64,000 nucleotides of DNA from Sphingobacteriaceae bacterium (lineage in GTDB: Bacteria > Bacteroidota > Bacteroidia > Sphingobacteriales > Sphingobacteriaceae), in NCBI GenBank assembly GCA_903642215.1, contig CAHJWG010000010.1, positions 108,321-172,320 of the forward strand, in the 5' to 3' direction. Shown piece after piece: positions 35,049 to 42,971 of this stretch (within the stretch, counting starts at the first letter, position 1; the number at the start of each line of letters is the position of its first letter). The translations under genes and the position numbers were made by a program. The notes under the pieces were generated by a model. That model was not told where the DNA came from. It was given only the letters and a program-made list of their open reading frames with translations, and made no database searches.

Positions 35049-38000
35049 TTGCCTGATCTTCATCAATTAATAGCAAGCATTACTAATTACAAGAAAATAA
35101 TTTTTTGTATAATGCTTCTTTTATGCCCTGTTTTTTATGCTGATGCGGCAACTATTACTTCTACCAGCGCAGGTGGCAACTGGAATGATGTTACAACCTG
35201 GGTTGGCGGAATCGTTCCCCGATCAACTGATGATGTGGTGATTGCGGCAAACGCAACTGTATTAATGGACGCAAGTAATGTTGGAACAGGGATTTTAAGT
35301 CTAAATGTTTTGGCCGGAAGCAGTTTAGCGTTGAGTTCAACTATAGCTAATAATCTCCGTTTTAACATTAAAGGAAATATCATTAACAACGGAAATATTA
35401 ACTTTTGGTTAAGCAGTACGCAGGGAATAAGTTTATATTTACTTGGGAGTAGCAGCACCTGGTCGGGAACCGGAACCTGGAATTTAGCTCAATTAGTTAT
35501 CGGTAACTCGGCTTTAGAATTTAACAGCGATCTTTCTATCACTATAAATAGAACCGTAACGGTAGGTAACGGATCTTTGAATGCAGCCAACAAACGCGCT
35601 GGTATTACATTTACTTTATCCGGGAATGAAAACGCTACCATTGCAAGCGAGTCTGCATTGATGTTTTACGGAAATATCATTGCCGATAAAAGTAACAGGG
35701 TTATAACTTTTGCGCAAACTGGTACAACAGATACTTACAATTTAATCAATATTTTAGGTGATATTACCGTTAAACCTAATAACCGATTAACGGTAGGTAG
35801 TTTTAATATCCTGCAAATTCCAAATAATTTAACGGGCAGCGGAAGGATTGTTGGTGGCACCAGCAGTGATATCCAGATTACCGGGACAGGAAATTCCATT
35901 CTGTTTAATTCCGGTGGTTCAGGTTTTAGAAACTTTACGGTTACACGGCCGAACGGTGCTACTATTGACAGTACAATCACGATCAATCAAACTTTATCAC
36001 TACAAAACCAATGTAAACTGTATTTGCCAGCCGGGAAATCAGCTAACGGTAACCAAACTTTTGCGGTCGGCACCAGTATTTTTCCCGGAACAATTGTTGG
36101 TGATGGCTTTTTAGCACAGCAGCAGCCTGCGCCAAATGCTTATCAACTAACAGATTTAACTTTAAACGGAACTGCCGCCGCCGTTAATCTTCGGTTTTCG
36201 CAAGTAAACAGTGAAAATATCATCCATAATTTAACGATAAACAAAGCATCAGGATCAGTTAATTTGTTGGATGGCGGTTTGCTTCAGGTAAAAAATACGG
36301 CTATACTAACTAACGGAACTTTTAACATCGGCAGCGGAACGTTAAAACTAACCGGCTCTGTTTCGATGAATGCCGGCGGTAATTTAACAGGTTCTGCTGC
36401 CTCAAACCTGATCATCGGCAACGATGTAAGCAGCAGCAATGCAACTATTTACTTCAACCAAACGGATGCCGCAAGCCGTTCGCTTAAAACTTATACCCAA
36501 ACCCGAAACGGCACAATTACTTTGGGCAACTCGCTGGAAGTGAATAATTTGGTAGATTTAAATGGCGGTACTTCGGCTAACATCCTTAATTCGGCCAGTA
36601 ATTTAACTTTGATTTCTACAGAAGCCGAGACAGCACGGGTTAATAATCTGGGTGCGGCTTCCGTCACCGATTCTGTTGTTGTACAACGTTTTATTAAAGG
36701 CAGCAGCACTTCCCGTCGTGGCTATCGCTTGCTTGCTTCGCCGGTTTATCAGGTTAACCAGGCAAATACAAGTTTGCGTAGATTTTATTTCAGCAGAATC
36801 CAGGATCAGATTTTAATTACCGGAGCCGGCGGAACCGCCAATGGTTTTGACGCATCGGCAGCAAACGGGCCTACTATTTGGAAATATAACGAACCGGCAG
36901 CCAACAGTGCTGCTTTGGATTTTATTCCGATCAGTAAAATCAACAAGCTGCATTCTAATACCTTACAAGATTTTTTGACCGCGGGTAACGGCTATCTGCT
37001 ATTTTTTCGTGGCGACAGAACAACCAATCTAACTAATAAAACAACTGCACCTTTTCCCGTTCCGGAAGATGTGGTAATCAGTTTTAAAGGGTTACTTAAT
37101 CAGGGAAATATCGCTGTTACAGCTCCTTTTAATGCAGTAACCGGTTTTTTATCCTATAATAATAAAGCAGAAGCAAATGATGGCTTTAATTTAGCAGGCA
37201 ATCCTTACGCTTCTTCTGTTGACTGGGAATTATCCGGCGGAAGTGGTTCTGCAATTGCACTTACCAACATCAATCCGACTATTTATATGTTGGACCCGGT
37301 AACCAAAAATTATGGCACTTACACAAAAGGCGGCATTTATACTGGTTCTGCAACACGATATATTGCTTCCGGGCAAGGGTTTTTTGTGAAAGCGAATGCA
37401 CCAAATCCAATCCTGAATTTTACCGAAACCGCCAAAGCTACAGATACTTCTAACCCTAGTATTTTGGGTGGAAATCCGGTTTTAAGTATTGACTTTTTAA
37501 GAGTAAAACTACAAAAAGACAGTTTAAATCAGGACGATATTTTGTTGACTTTTAAAGACGGGCAAAGTGAAGATTACCGTTTGGAAGAAGACGTAACAGA
37601 TTTATCCGGTATGAATGCTTCCGTATCGTTATCGGCATTAAGTAAAACCGAAAAGAAGCAATTGGCTGTTAATGCTTTGCCGCCACCAAAGCAGGTTAAG
37701 CAAACTTCAATTTTTGTGGATGCTGCTGCAAATGGCAGCTACAAATTAATGCTGACTGATTTTTCTGATAACTTTAAAACCACGCCGGTTTATTTAAAAG
37801 ATAATTTCACTTTGGATTCTGTTGATCTACGCTTGCACCCGGAGTATGCTTTTTTTATCGATAAAAAAGACAGCACTACTTTTGGCGGTAAGCGGTTTAC
37901 CATTTATTTCGGGCAGGATTTAACAACTGCATCTGCTGCAACAAATGGTAGCATAATTACGGGTAACCAACAAAGTGTTTTACCCGAACCAGCAGCTGTT

Positions 38001-38240
38001 TTACTGTTCCCGAATCCTGCTTCTACAGAGATAAATTTTTTATCCGGTAAAAGAAGCATTGGTAACATCAGGCTAAATATTTATAGCAATACCGGTGTAA
38101 AAGTTCAATCTTCCGTTCATCAAAATCTATTCAATTTTAAACACAACATTACTATTTTGCCTCCCGGCATTTATATTGCAGAACTGCTGGATACAGCAAA
38201 CGGAAAGTTATTGCAAACGATAAAATTTATCAAAAAGTAA
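35049..38240 (+). CDS. T9SS cargo: secreted surface protein 1
   Basis: A protein of up to 1063 residues. After a signal peptide (YKKIIFCIMLLLCPVFYADA) comes a GNWNDVTTWVGGIVPRSTDDVVIAANATVL motif typical of G8-like beta-helix openings, then a long Ser/Thr/Asn-rich region of repeated beta strands. A conserved block follows (RRGYRLLASPVYQ, FNLAGNPYASSVDW, RYIASGQGFFVK) shared with the second cargo protein at 43 kb. The last about 75 residues (VLLFPNPASTEINFL to KFIKK) are a T9SS type A sorting domain. The frame has only a TTG start at 35049; the next ATG (35112) would cut the signal peptide. That ATG lies in an exact dispersed word coding MLLL. Confidence 0.85.
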   Translation: MPDLHQLIASITNYKKIIFCIMLLLCPVFYADAATITSTSAGGNWNDVTTWVGGIVPRSTDDVVIAANATVLMDASNVGTGILSLNVLAGSSLALSSTIANNLRFNIKGNIINNGNINFWLSSTQGISLYLLGSSSTWSGTGTWNLAQLVIGNSALEFNSDLSITINRTVTVGNGSLNAANKRAGITFTLSGNENATIASESALMFYGNIIADKSNRVITFAQTGTTDTYNLINILGDITVKPNNRLTVGSFNILQIPNNLTGSGRIVGGTSSDIQITGTGNSILFNSGGSGFRNFTVTRPNGATIDSTITINQTLSLQNQCKLYLPAGKSANGNQTFAVGTSIFPGTIVGDGFLAQQQPAPNAYQLTDLTLNGTAAAVNLRFSQVNSENIIHNLTINKASGSVNLLDGGLLQVKNTAILTNGTFNIGSGTLKLTGSVSMNAGGNLTGSAASNLIIGNDVSSSNATIYFNQTDAASRSLKTYTQTRNGTITLGNSLEVNNLVDLNGGTSANILNSASNLTLISTEAETARVNNLGAASVTDSVVVQRFIKGSSTSRRGYRLLASPVYQVNQANTSLRRFYFSRIQDQILITGAGGTANGFDASAANGPTIWKYNEPAANSAALDFIPISKINKLHSNTLQDFLTAGNGYLLFFRGDRTTNLTNKTTAPFPVPEDVVISFKGLLNQGNIAVTAPFNAVTGFLSYNNKAEANDGFNLAGNPYASSVDWELSGGSGSAIALTNINPTIYMLDPVTKNYGTYTKGGIYTGSATRYIASGQGFFVKANAPNPILNFTETAKATDTSNPSILGGNPVLSIDFLRVKLQKDSLNQDDILLTFKDGQSEDYRLEEDVTDLSGMNASVSLSALSKTEKKQLAVNALPPPKQVKQTSIFVDAAANGSYKLMLTDFSDNFKTTPVYLKDNFTLDSVDLRLHPEYAFFIDKKDSTTFGGKRFTIYFGQDLTTASAATNGSIITGNQQSVLPEPAAVLLFPNPASTEINFLSGKRSIGNIRLNIYSNTGVKVQSSVHQNLFNFKHNITILPPGIYIAELLDTANGKLLQTIKFIKK

Positions 38241-38270
38241 TTCTCAAAGCTAATCTTTCCTCTTTTTAGC

Positions 38271-38381
38271 TCATTTCTGCGCCATCAATTTTGCCTTAAT
38301 TACATCTGCTGAATTAGCAATAACTAATCCTTTGTTTGATTCGTAAACAGGCTGACCGATAATTACGGTTTCAACTGAAAT
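38271..38381 (-). pseudogene. Possible C-terminal coding remnant
   Basis: The minus strand reads ISVETVIIGQPVYESNK then GLVIANSADVIKAKLMAQK and a stop, in the spacer between two plus-strand genes. Its residue composition looks like a real protein end, but it has no start and is cut by an upstream stop. I recognise no family. It may be a relic of a lost gene or a chance frame. Confidence 0.25.
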
Positions 38382-38432
38382 TCAGTTAGGTGCAAAATGA
38401 AAAACTTTCATTCAAAAAGTATAAACATTTTT

Positions 38433-38984
38433 ATGACGCTGGATCAGCAGGTGATCGACGGCTATTTTAACAAGCATGACCCGGCACCAATATACAAGCG
38501 GCAACTGAGCCATCAGTTTGAGCAATATATTTTAGAAACTGTTTCATCTGCAAAACGTTACGACGTAATTTTTTATAAATTTAAATGTACCCATGAAAAC
38601 GACAAGCAATATGCCGAACCGTTGATGTATGCCGTGCACCGGCATTTTTCGGATAAAAAAGCGGAGCGTTTAAAAGATTTTGCCAAGTTTAAACAGCGCA
38701 ACTGGATTTTACTTGCTCTTGGAATTGTAGTTGTGATTTTATGCCAGGGGTTGCTGCCTATAGTTTTAAGCGAAGACCAGAAGTTTCATACCGGCCTGAG
38801 TAACAGCCTGGATATTTTTGCCTGGGTACTTTTATGGCATCCGATAGATGAACTTATTTTCCATTGGAACCCGCATTTAAAAGAGATATTATTAATGGAG
38901 AAACTGGGTACGGCAGAATCAATTATAATCGAAAATGAAAAAAGGGCTGTTGCCAATAATGATCCTCTTAGGGTTGTGGCATAG
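38433..38984 (+). CDS. Hypothetical membrane protein
   Basis: A 183-residue protein from the ATG at 38433 (MTLDQQVIDGYF), with a soluble N-terminal half (residues 1-85), a clear membrane helix (WILLALGIVVVILCQGLLPIVL, about 92-113), and a second hydrophobic stretch (SLDIFAWVLLWHPIDELIF, about 126-144) before a polar tail. I recognise no family and assign no function. An upstream in-frame ATG (38397) adds 12 residues. Its 3' end overlaps the next gene by 50 nt in another frame, so the two are probably translationally coupled. Confidence 0.55.
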   Translation: MTLDQQVIDGYFNKHDPAPIYKRQLSHQFEQYILETVSSAKRYDVIFYKFKCTHENDKQYAEPLMYAVHRHFSDKKAERLKDFAKFKQRNWILLALGIVVVILCQGLLPIVLSEDQKFHTGLSNSLDIFAWVLLWHPIDELIFHWNPHLKEILLMEKLGTAESIIIENEKRAVANNDPLRVVA

Positions 38985-39540
38985 TGTAAAAGCGCAACAC
39001 GCAGGCCTGGAACAATATTATTATATGGGCACCTATAAAATGTTTACGCTGGTGCCGGTAGGTTATTTACAAACCCGCAAAAACTGGTATGCAGAAGGGC
39101 GTTTTAATTATGAAGCTTTAAATACTTTATCATTATACGGAGGCAAAACTTTTGAAAAAAAAGCGTTAGTTTCTTATTCTGCCAGTCCGATTTTGGGTAT
39201 CGTTTTAGGGCAAATCAACGGAGGTTCTGCAGGTATTAACCTGGTAGCAGATTATAAAAAACTCAATTTTAGCACACAATCGCAATACACATTTTCTGTG
39301 CAGCAACGCAGTAACAATTTTATCTACAGCTGGTCTGATTTTACTTATCAGGTTTCGGCAAAATTTGCTGCCGGGTTTTCTTTACAGCAAACTAAATTAT
39401 ACATGGTAAACGGAGCATTTGAAAAAGGACTTTTAATAAAAACCGGATACAAAAACTGGACTTTCCCGCTTTACATTTTTAAACCCGAAAGCAGCCAGCG
39501 CTATTTTGTGCTTGGCCTAAATTACGAATGGCAAAAATAA
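38935..39540 (+). CDS. Outer-membrane barrel-like protein, 201 residues
   Basis: A signal peptide (MKKGLLPIMILLGLWHSVKAQ) is followed by about 180 residues of alternating aromatic and polar strands ending in YFVLGLNYEWQK, with an aromatic penultimate stretch as in outer-membrane barrels. Eight or so strands can be traced, enough for a small beta-barrel. I know no family name. It overlaps the membrane protein before it by 50 nt and precedes the hybrid kinase gene, so the three may form one unit. Confidence 0.55.
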   Translation: MKKGLLPIMILLGLWHSVKAQHAGLEQYYYMGTYKMFTLVPVGYLQTRKNWYAEGRFNYEALNTLSLYGGKTFEKKALVSYSASPILGIVLGQINGGSAGINLVADYKKLNFSTQSQYTFSVQQRSNNFIYSWSDFTYQVSAKFAAGFSLQQTKLYMVNGAFEKGLLIKTGYKNWTFPLYIFKPESSQRYFVLGLNYEWQK

Positions 39541-39613
39541 CAGTGCTAAAAACAGTATCGAACACCTAAATAAAACGTACAAAGAACTAACGGCCCACAA
39601 GCAGATACAATTT

Positions 39614-41407
39614 ATGACTACAAATTGCCTTCTCCTCCTCGAAAAAACTACGGTTACGCCTTTTTGGCTGGCATGGTGGTTTTACTTATTGCTTTTGGTG
39701 TTGATGGCCGCCGGAGGATACATCTTCCATTATCTCAGTATCAATAAAGTGCTTCATTTAAAAGCAGATTTGGAAAGGCAGCTGCTGGAACGTACCGAAT
39801 TACTAACATATGCAAAATTAAATACGCAAAAAGCGCGTGAAGATGCCGCGCTTGCCAATCAAAATAAAAGTTCACTGCTGTCCAAAATCAGTCATGATAT
39901 CCGCACGCCCATGAACACGATTCTGGGCATGTCTGCCCTGCTGCACGAAACATCATTAAATACGGAACAGCAGGAACTTACCAATACAATTTTATATTCC
40001 GGCGAGAACCTGTTATCGATCATAAATGAAATATTGATGAACGATATCCTGGAATATTCTAAAATAGAATCCGGCCGGGAACTGGAAGCGAAAGAATTTG
40101 ATTTACGCAGCAATATCGAAGAAGTGTTTGATGTTTTCGCTTCAAAAGCAGCACAGGCTTCGATTGACCTGATATATCTGATCAATCCTGATGTTCCCGT
40201 CCAGTTAATCGGCGATGCTTTGCGGTTAAGGCAAATCCTGATGAATCTGATTGAAAACGCGTTAAGTTTTACAACTCAGGGAGAGGTTTTTGTATTTGTA
40301 AACCTGGTTGATCAAATTGATGAGAACCACGCAAAATTAGGTTTTGAAATCAGGGATACGAGTGCCGGTTTGTCTCCGCAGATGTTGGCAGCTGTGGTAA
40401 ATGATCTGCAGTCAGAATCTGAAATCAGCCAAACAGCTATCGGCAAAACGTTAACTATTTGCAAAAAACTGGTTCGTTTGATGGGTGGTTCACTCACCGT
40501 TGAAAGTGAGGAAAAAAAGGGCAGCACTTTTAAATTTTCGCTGCTTACCAATTTTGGCAAGCAAAATTCAAGGGCAAATATCCAAACGGAAATGGCTAAG
40601 CTGGCCGGTAAAAAAATTTTATTGGCAGAGCACAACTCAACATTAAGCAACATTATTAAAGCGCAGTTAGAAAGGTGGCAGCTTGTTCCTTTCACGGCTA
40701 ATTCCGGCGAGCAGGCTTTACAAATTATGGATCAGGAAACAGGCTTCGATCTGGCTTTGATCGATATGATGATGCCGGGAACAAACGGAATTGAACTTTC
40801 TAAAATACTTAAAGAAAAACATCCCGATTCGCCAATTATTTTGATGAACAAATTTGGCAACGAAACTTATAAAGAACATGCTGCCCTTTTTAATGTAGTT
40901 GTAGAAAAACCTTTGAAACACCATATCATTATTGGCGCGGCTTTAAGTTTGTTAAGGCAAAAAGGTAAAGATGTATCGGCAACAGATCAAAACGTAAAAC
41001 AAAAACTGTCTGTGGATTTTGCCAAACAGTATCCGCTGAATATCCTGATTGCGGAAGACGATAAAATGAACCAGAAGCTGGTAACCAAGGTTTTAAATAA
41101 GTTGGGCTACGATCCGCATGTATCTGAAAACGGAAAAGACGTTTTAGAAGTGGTAAGTTTAAAAAATTACGACCTGATTTTGATGGATGTACAAATGCCG
41201 GAAATGGACGGATTAGAAGCCACCAGAATGATCCGGATTTGTTTGACCGAGCAGCCTGTTATTATTGCGATGACTGCCAATACACTGCAGGGCGACCGGG
41301 AAAAATGTTTAAAAGCAGGCATGGATGATTACATTGCAAAACCTGTACGCTTGGATGGCCTGGTTAACATTATCGAAAAATGGGCATTGCAATCTCAGCA
41401 GAAATAA
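39614..41407 (+). CDS. Hybrid histidine kinase with two receiver domains, ATPase degenerate
   Basis: A 597-residue protein with one N-terminal membrane helix (about residues 16-37), a coiled coil, and HisKA with His94 (KISHDIRTPMNTILGM). An HATPase-like domain (about 180-315) keeps the N box (LMNLIENALSF), but the G1 box is DTSAGLS and the G2 box GxGxGL is replaced by IGKTLTI, so ATP binding is doubtful. Two receiver domains follow. The first (about 330-440) keeps Asp384 (LIDMMMPG) but its acidic pair is replaced (LLAEHN). The second (about 475-590) is canonical, with EDD and Asp525 (LMDVQMPEMDG). It may work mainly as a phosphorelay or scaffold. Confidence 0.8.
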   Translation: MTTNCLLLLEKTTVTPFWLAWWFYLLLLVLMAAGGYIFHYLSINKVLHLKADLERQLLERTELLTYAKLNTQKAREDAALANQNKSSLLSKISHDIRTPMNTILGMSALLHETSLNTEQQELTNTILYSGENLLSIINEILMNDILEYSKIESGRELEAKEFDLRSNIEEVFDVFASKAAQASIDLIYLINPDVPVQLIGDALRLRQILMNLIENALSFTTQGEVFVFVNLVDQIDENHAKLGFEIRDTSAGLSPQMLAAVVNDLQSESEISQTAIGKTLTICKKLVRLMGGSLTVESEEKKGSTFKFSLLTNFGKQNSRANIQTEMAKLAGKKILLAEHNSTLSNIIKAQLERWQLVPFTANSGEQALQIMDQETGFDLALIDMMMPGTNGIELSKILKEKHPDSPIILMNKFGNETYKEHAALFNVVVEKPLKHHIIIGAALSLLRQKGKDVSATDQNVKQKLSVDFAKQYPLNILIAEDDKMNQKLVTKVLNKLGYDPHVSENGKDVLEVVSLKNYDLILMDVQMPEMDGLEATRMIRICLTEQPVIIAMTANTLQGDREKCLKAGMDDYIAKPVRLDGLVNIIEKWALQSQQK

Positions 41408-41581
41408 CAGTTTTTTTAAAGCGGAACATGCTTCTTTTATCACCTAAAAATTTTACTTAACGGTAAACAGGCATACACCTTAAAAGTTAAGTTTTAGTGC
41501 TGAGCAAGCAGTTAAAATTAGAATTTAGAAACACAACTAAAACATTTCCCGTCCGTAAAAAAGCTTCATTAGTTTACACTT

Positions 41582-42904
41582 ATGAAATTTACACGGTATA
41601 TTTTCAAGGTTTTTGTATATCTTTTTTTCATACTAACGTTTCAGGCAGGCTTTGGCCAAAATGTTGGCATCAGTACAAACAGTGCTTTCGTTCCGGATAA
41701 TTCTGCCGCTTTGGATGTAAGTTATGCCAATAAAGGATTGCTTATTCCGCGTGTTGCACTTACAGCTACCAACTCCGCAAGCCCAATCACTTCGCCCGCT
41801 ACTTCCCTATTGGTTTATAATACTGCCACTACAGGTACTTCGCCAACTAATGTTATACCGGGATTTTATTATTGGAATGGCAGTGCATGGGTTTTAATAA
41901 CTATTAGTGCACAGGCAACCGGGCCGTGGTCAACTACGGGCAACACCGGTACAACTGCCGGAACAAATTTTTTAGGAACCACCGATGCCATAGATTTTGT
42001 AATAAAAACATTTAACACAGAAAGGGCAAGGATTAACAGCCAGGGCGATGTGAGCATTGGCGGTACTGCTTTAAATGCGACTAACCCGGAGCAGCTTTTG
42101 GTAAACGCCGGCACAACTTCATCCTTTAATGTTATTAGTGGTAAAGGAAGCATTGATAATTATCTGCAGCTAAACATCCAGAATAACAATAGTGGTGATA
42201 TTGCCAGTTCTGATGTAGTTGCCAGTAATGATCTGGCTACAGAAACTACAAATTTTATTGATATGGGCATTAACAGTACCGGCAATGCCAGCACAGGTGT
42301 AATAGGCGGCCCCAGTACTGCTTACTTATATGGTATGGGTAATGATTTTGCCATTGGTAACGGCACTTCGGGCAAAAATCTTTTATTTTTTACGGGAGGA
42401 ATAGCCGCTAATGAACGTATGCGGATTGATGGCAACGGTAATGTTGGTATCGGCATCCAGCTGCCAACTGCTGCCTTACATTTAAAATCTCAAACTGCAA
42501 CTGCAGGTTCTGCCCCTATAAAATTAAGTTCAAATACGACGGTGATGACCACGCCGGAAGCAGGCGCCGTAGAGTTTGACGGAACAAATTATTTTGCGTC
42601 CGCAGGTAGCCCTGCGGTTAGATATACTTTGGCCAAAACACTTACAGCTACAGCAGTTCTTGATTTTCCGTCCACAACCGCCAGCAATTCCAGCATACTA
42701 ACGTTTACCCTTAATGGTGCTGTAGACGGGGATGTTGTAGCATTGGGGGTACCAAATGCTGCCACAAACGGCAATACTGCTTATTACGCTTACGTATCTG
42801 CAGCAAATACAATTACGGTTAGGTTTTTAAATAACAATCCTGCATTAGGTGCTGCAATTGATCCTGTGTCGGCAACGTTCCGGGTTTCGGTTATCAGATA
42901 TTAA
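41582..42904 (+). CDS. Secreted tail-fibre-like protein, 440 residues
   Basis: A signal peptide (MKFTRYIFKVFVYLFFILTFQAGFGQ) is followed by NVGISTNSAFVPDNSAALDVSYANKGLLIPRVAL, the opening found in many Bacteroidota secreted proteins that resemble phage tail-fibre or 'peptidase S74' stems. GDVSIGG and GNGNVGIGIQLPTAALHL are the typical beta-strand repeats. There is no T9SS sorting domain or S74 chaperone domain at the C-terminus, which instead ends in a small beta-sandwich (FRVSVIRY). It is probably surface-exposed or periplasmic and lies between two T9SS cargo genes. It has no exact dispersed word, only a one-mismatch copy (42142-42153). Confidence 0.7.
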   Translation: MKFTRYIFKVFVYLFFILTFQAGFGQNVGISTNSAFVPDNSAALDVSYANKGLLIPRVALTATNSASPITSPATSLLVYNTATTGTSPTNVIPGFYYWNGSAWVLITISAQATGPWSTTGNTGTTAGTNFLGTTDAIDFVIKTFNTERARINSQGDVSIGGTALNATNPEQLLVNAGTTSSFNVISGKGSIDNYLQLNIQNNNSGDIASSDVVASNDLATETTNFIDMGINSTGNASTGVIGGPSTAYLYGMGNDFAIGNGTSGKNLLFFTGGIAANERMRIDGNGNVGIGIQLPTAALHLKSQTATAGSAPIKLSSNTTVMTTPEAGAVEFDGTNYFASAGSPAVRYTLAKTLTATAVLDFPSTTASNSSILTFTLNGAVDGDVVALGVPNAATNGNTAYYAYVSAANTITVRFLNNNPALGAAIDPVSATFRVSVIRY

Positions 42905-42971
42905 AACTTAAGATCAGGTTTGAAAATATTTATTATGCTAAAAGAAGCATCAGCCATTTACCGAAAATAAA

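Larger units (their letters stand above)
17329..35123. repeat. Dispersed 12-bp word, copies from 17 to 35 kb
   Basis: Exact copies: 17329-17340 (+), 17364-17375 (-), 20043-20054 (-), 20847-20858 (-), 23855-23866 (-), 25906-25917 (-), 25924-25935 (+), 28948-28959 (+), 30171-30182 (-), 31197-31208 (+), 32162-32173 (+), 33485-33496 (-), 35112-35123 (-). AC/GT forms are at 20847, 25924, 31197 and 32162; all others are GA/TC. Nine are intergenic or at gene ends. Near copies lie at 21911 (in ileS), 29166 (in ackA) and 34377 (in lnt). Confidence 0.85.
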
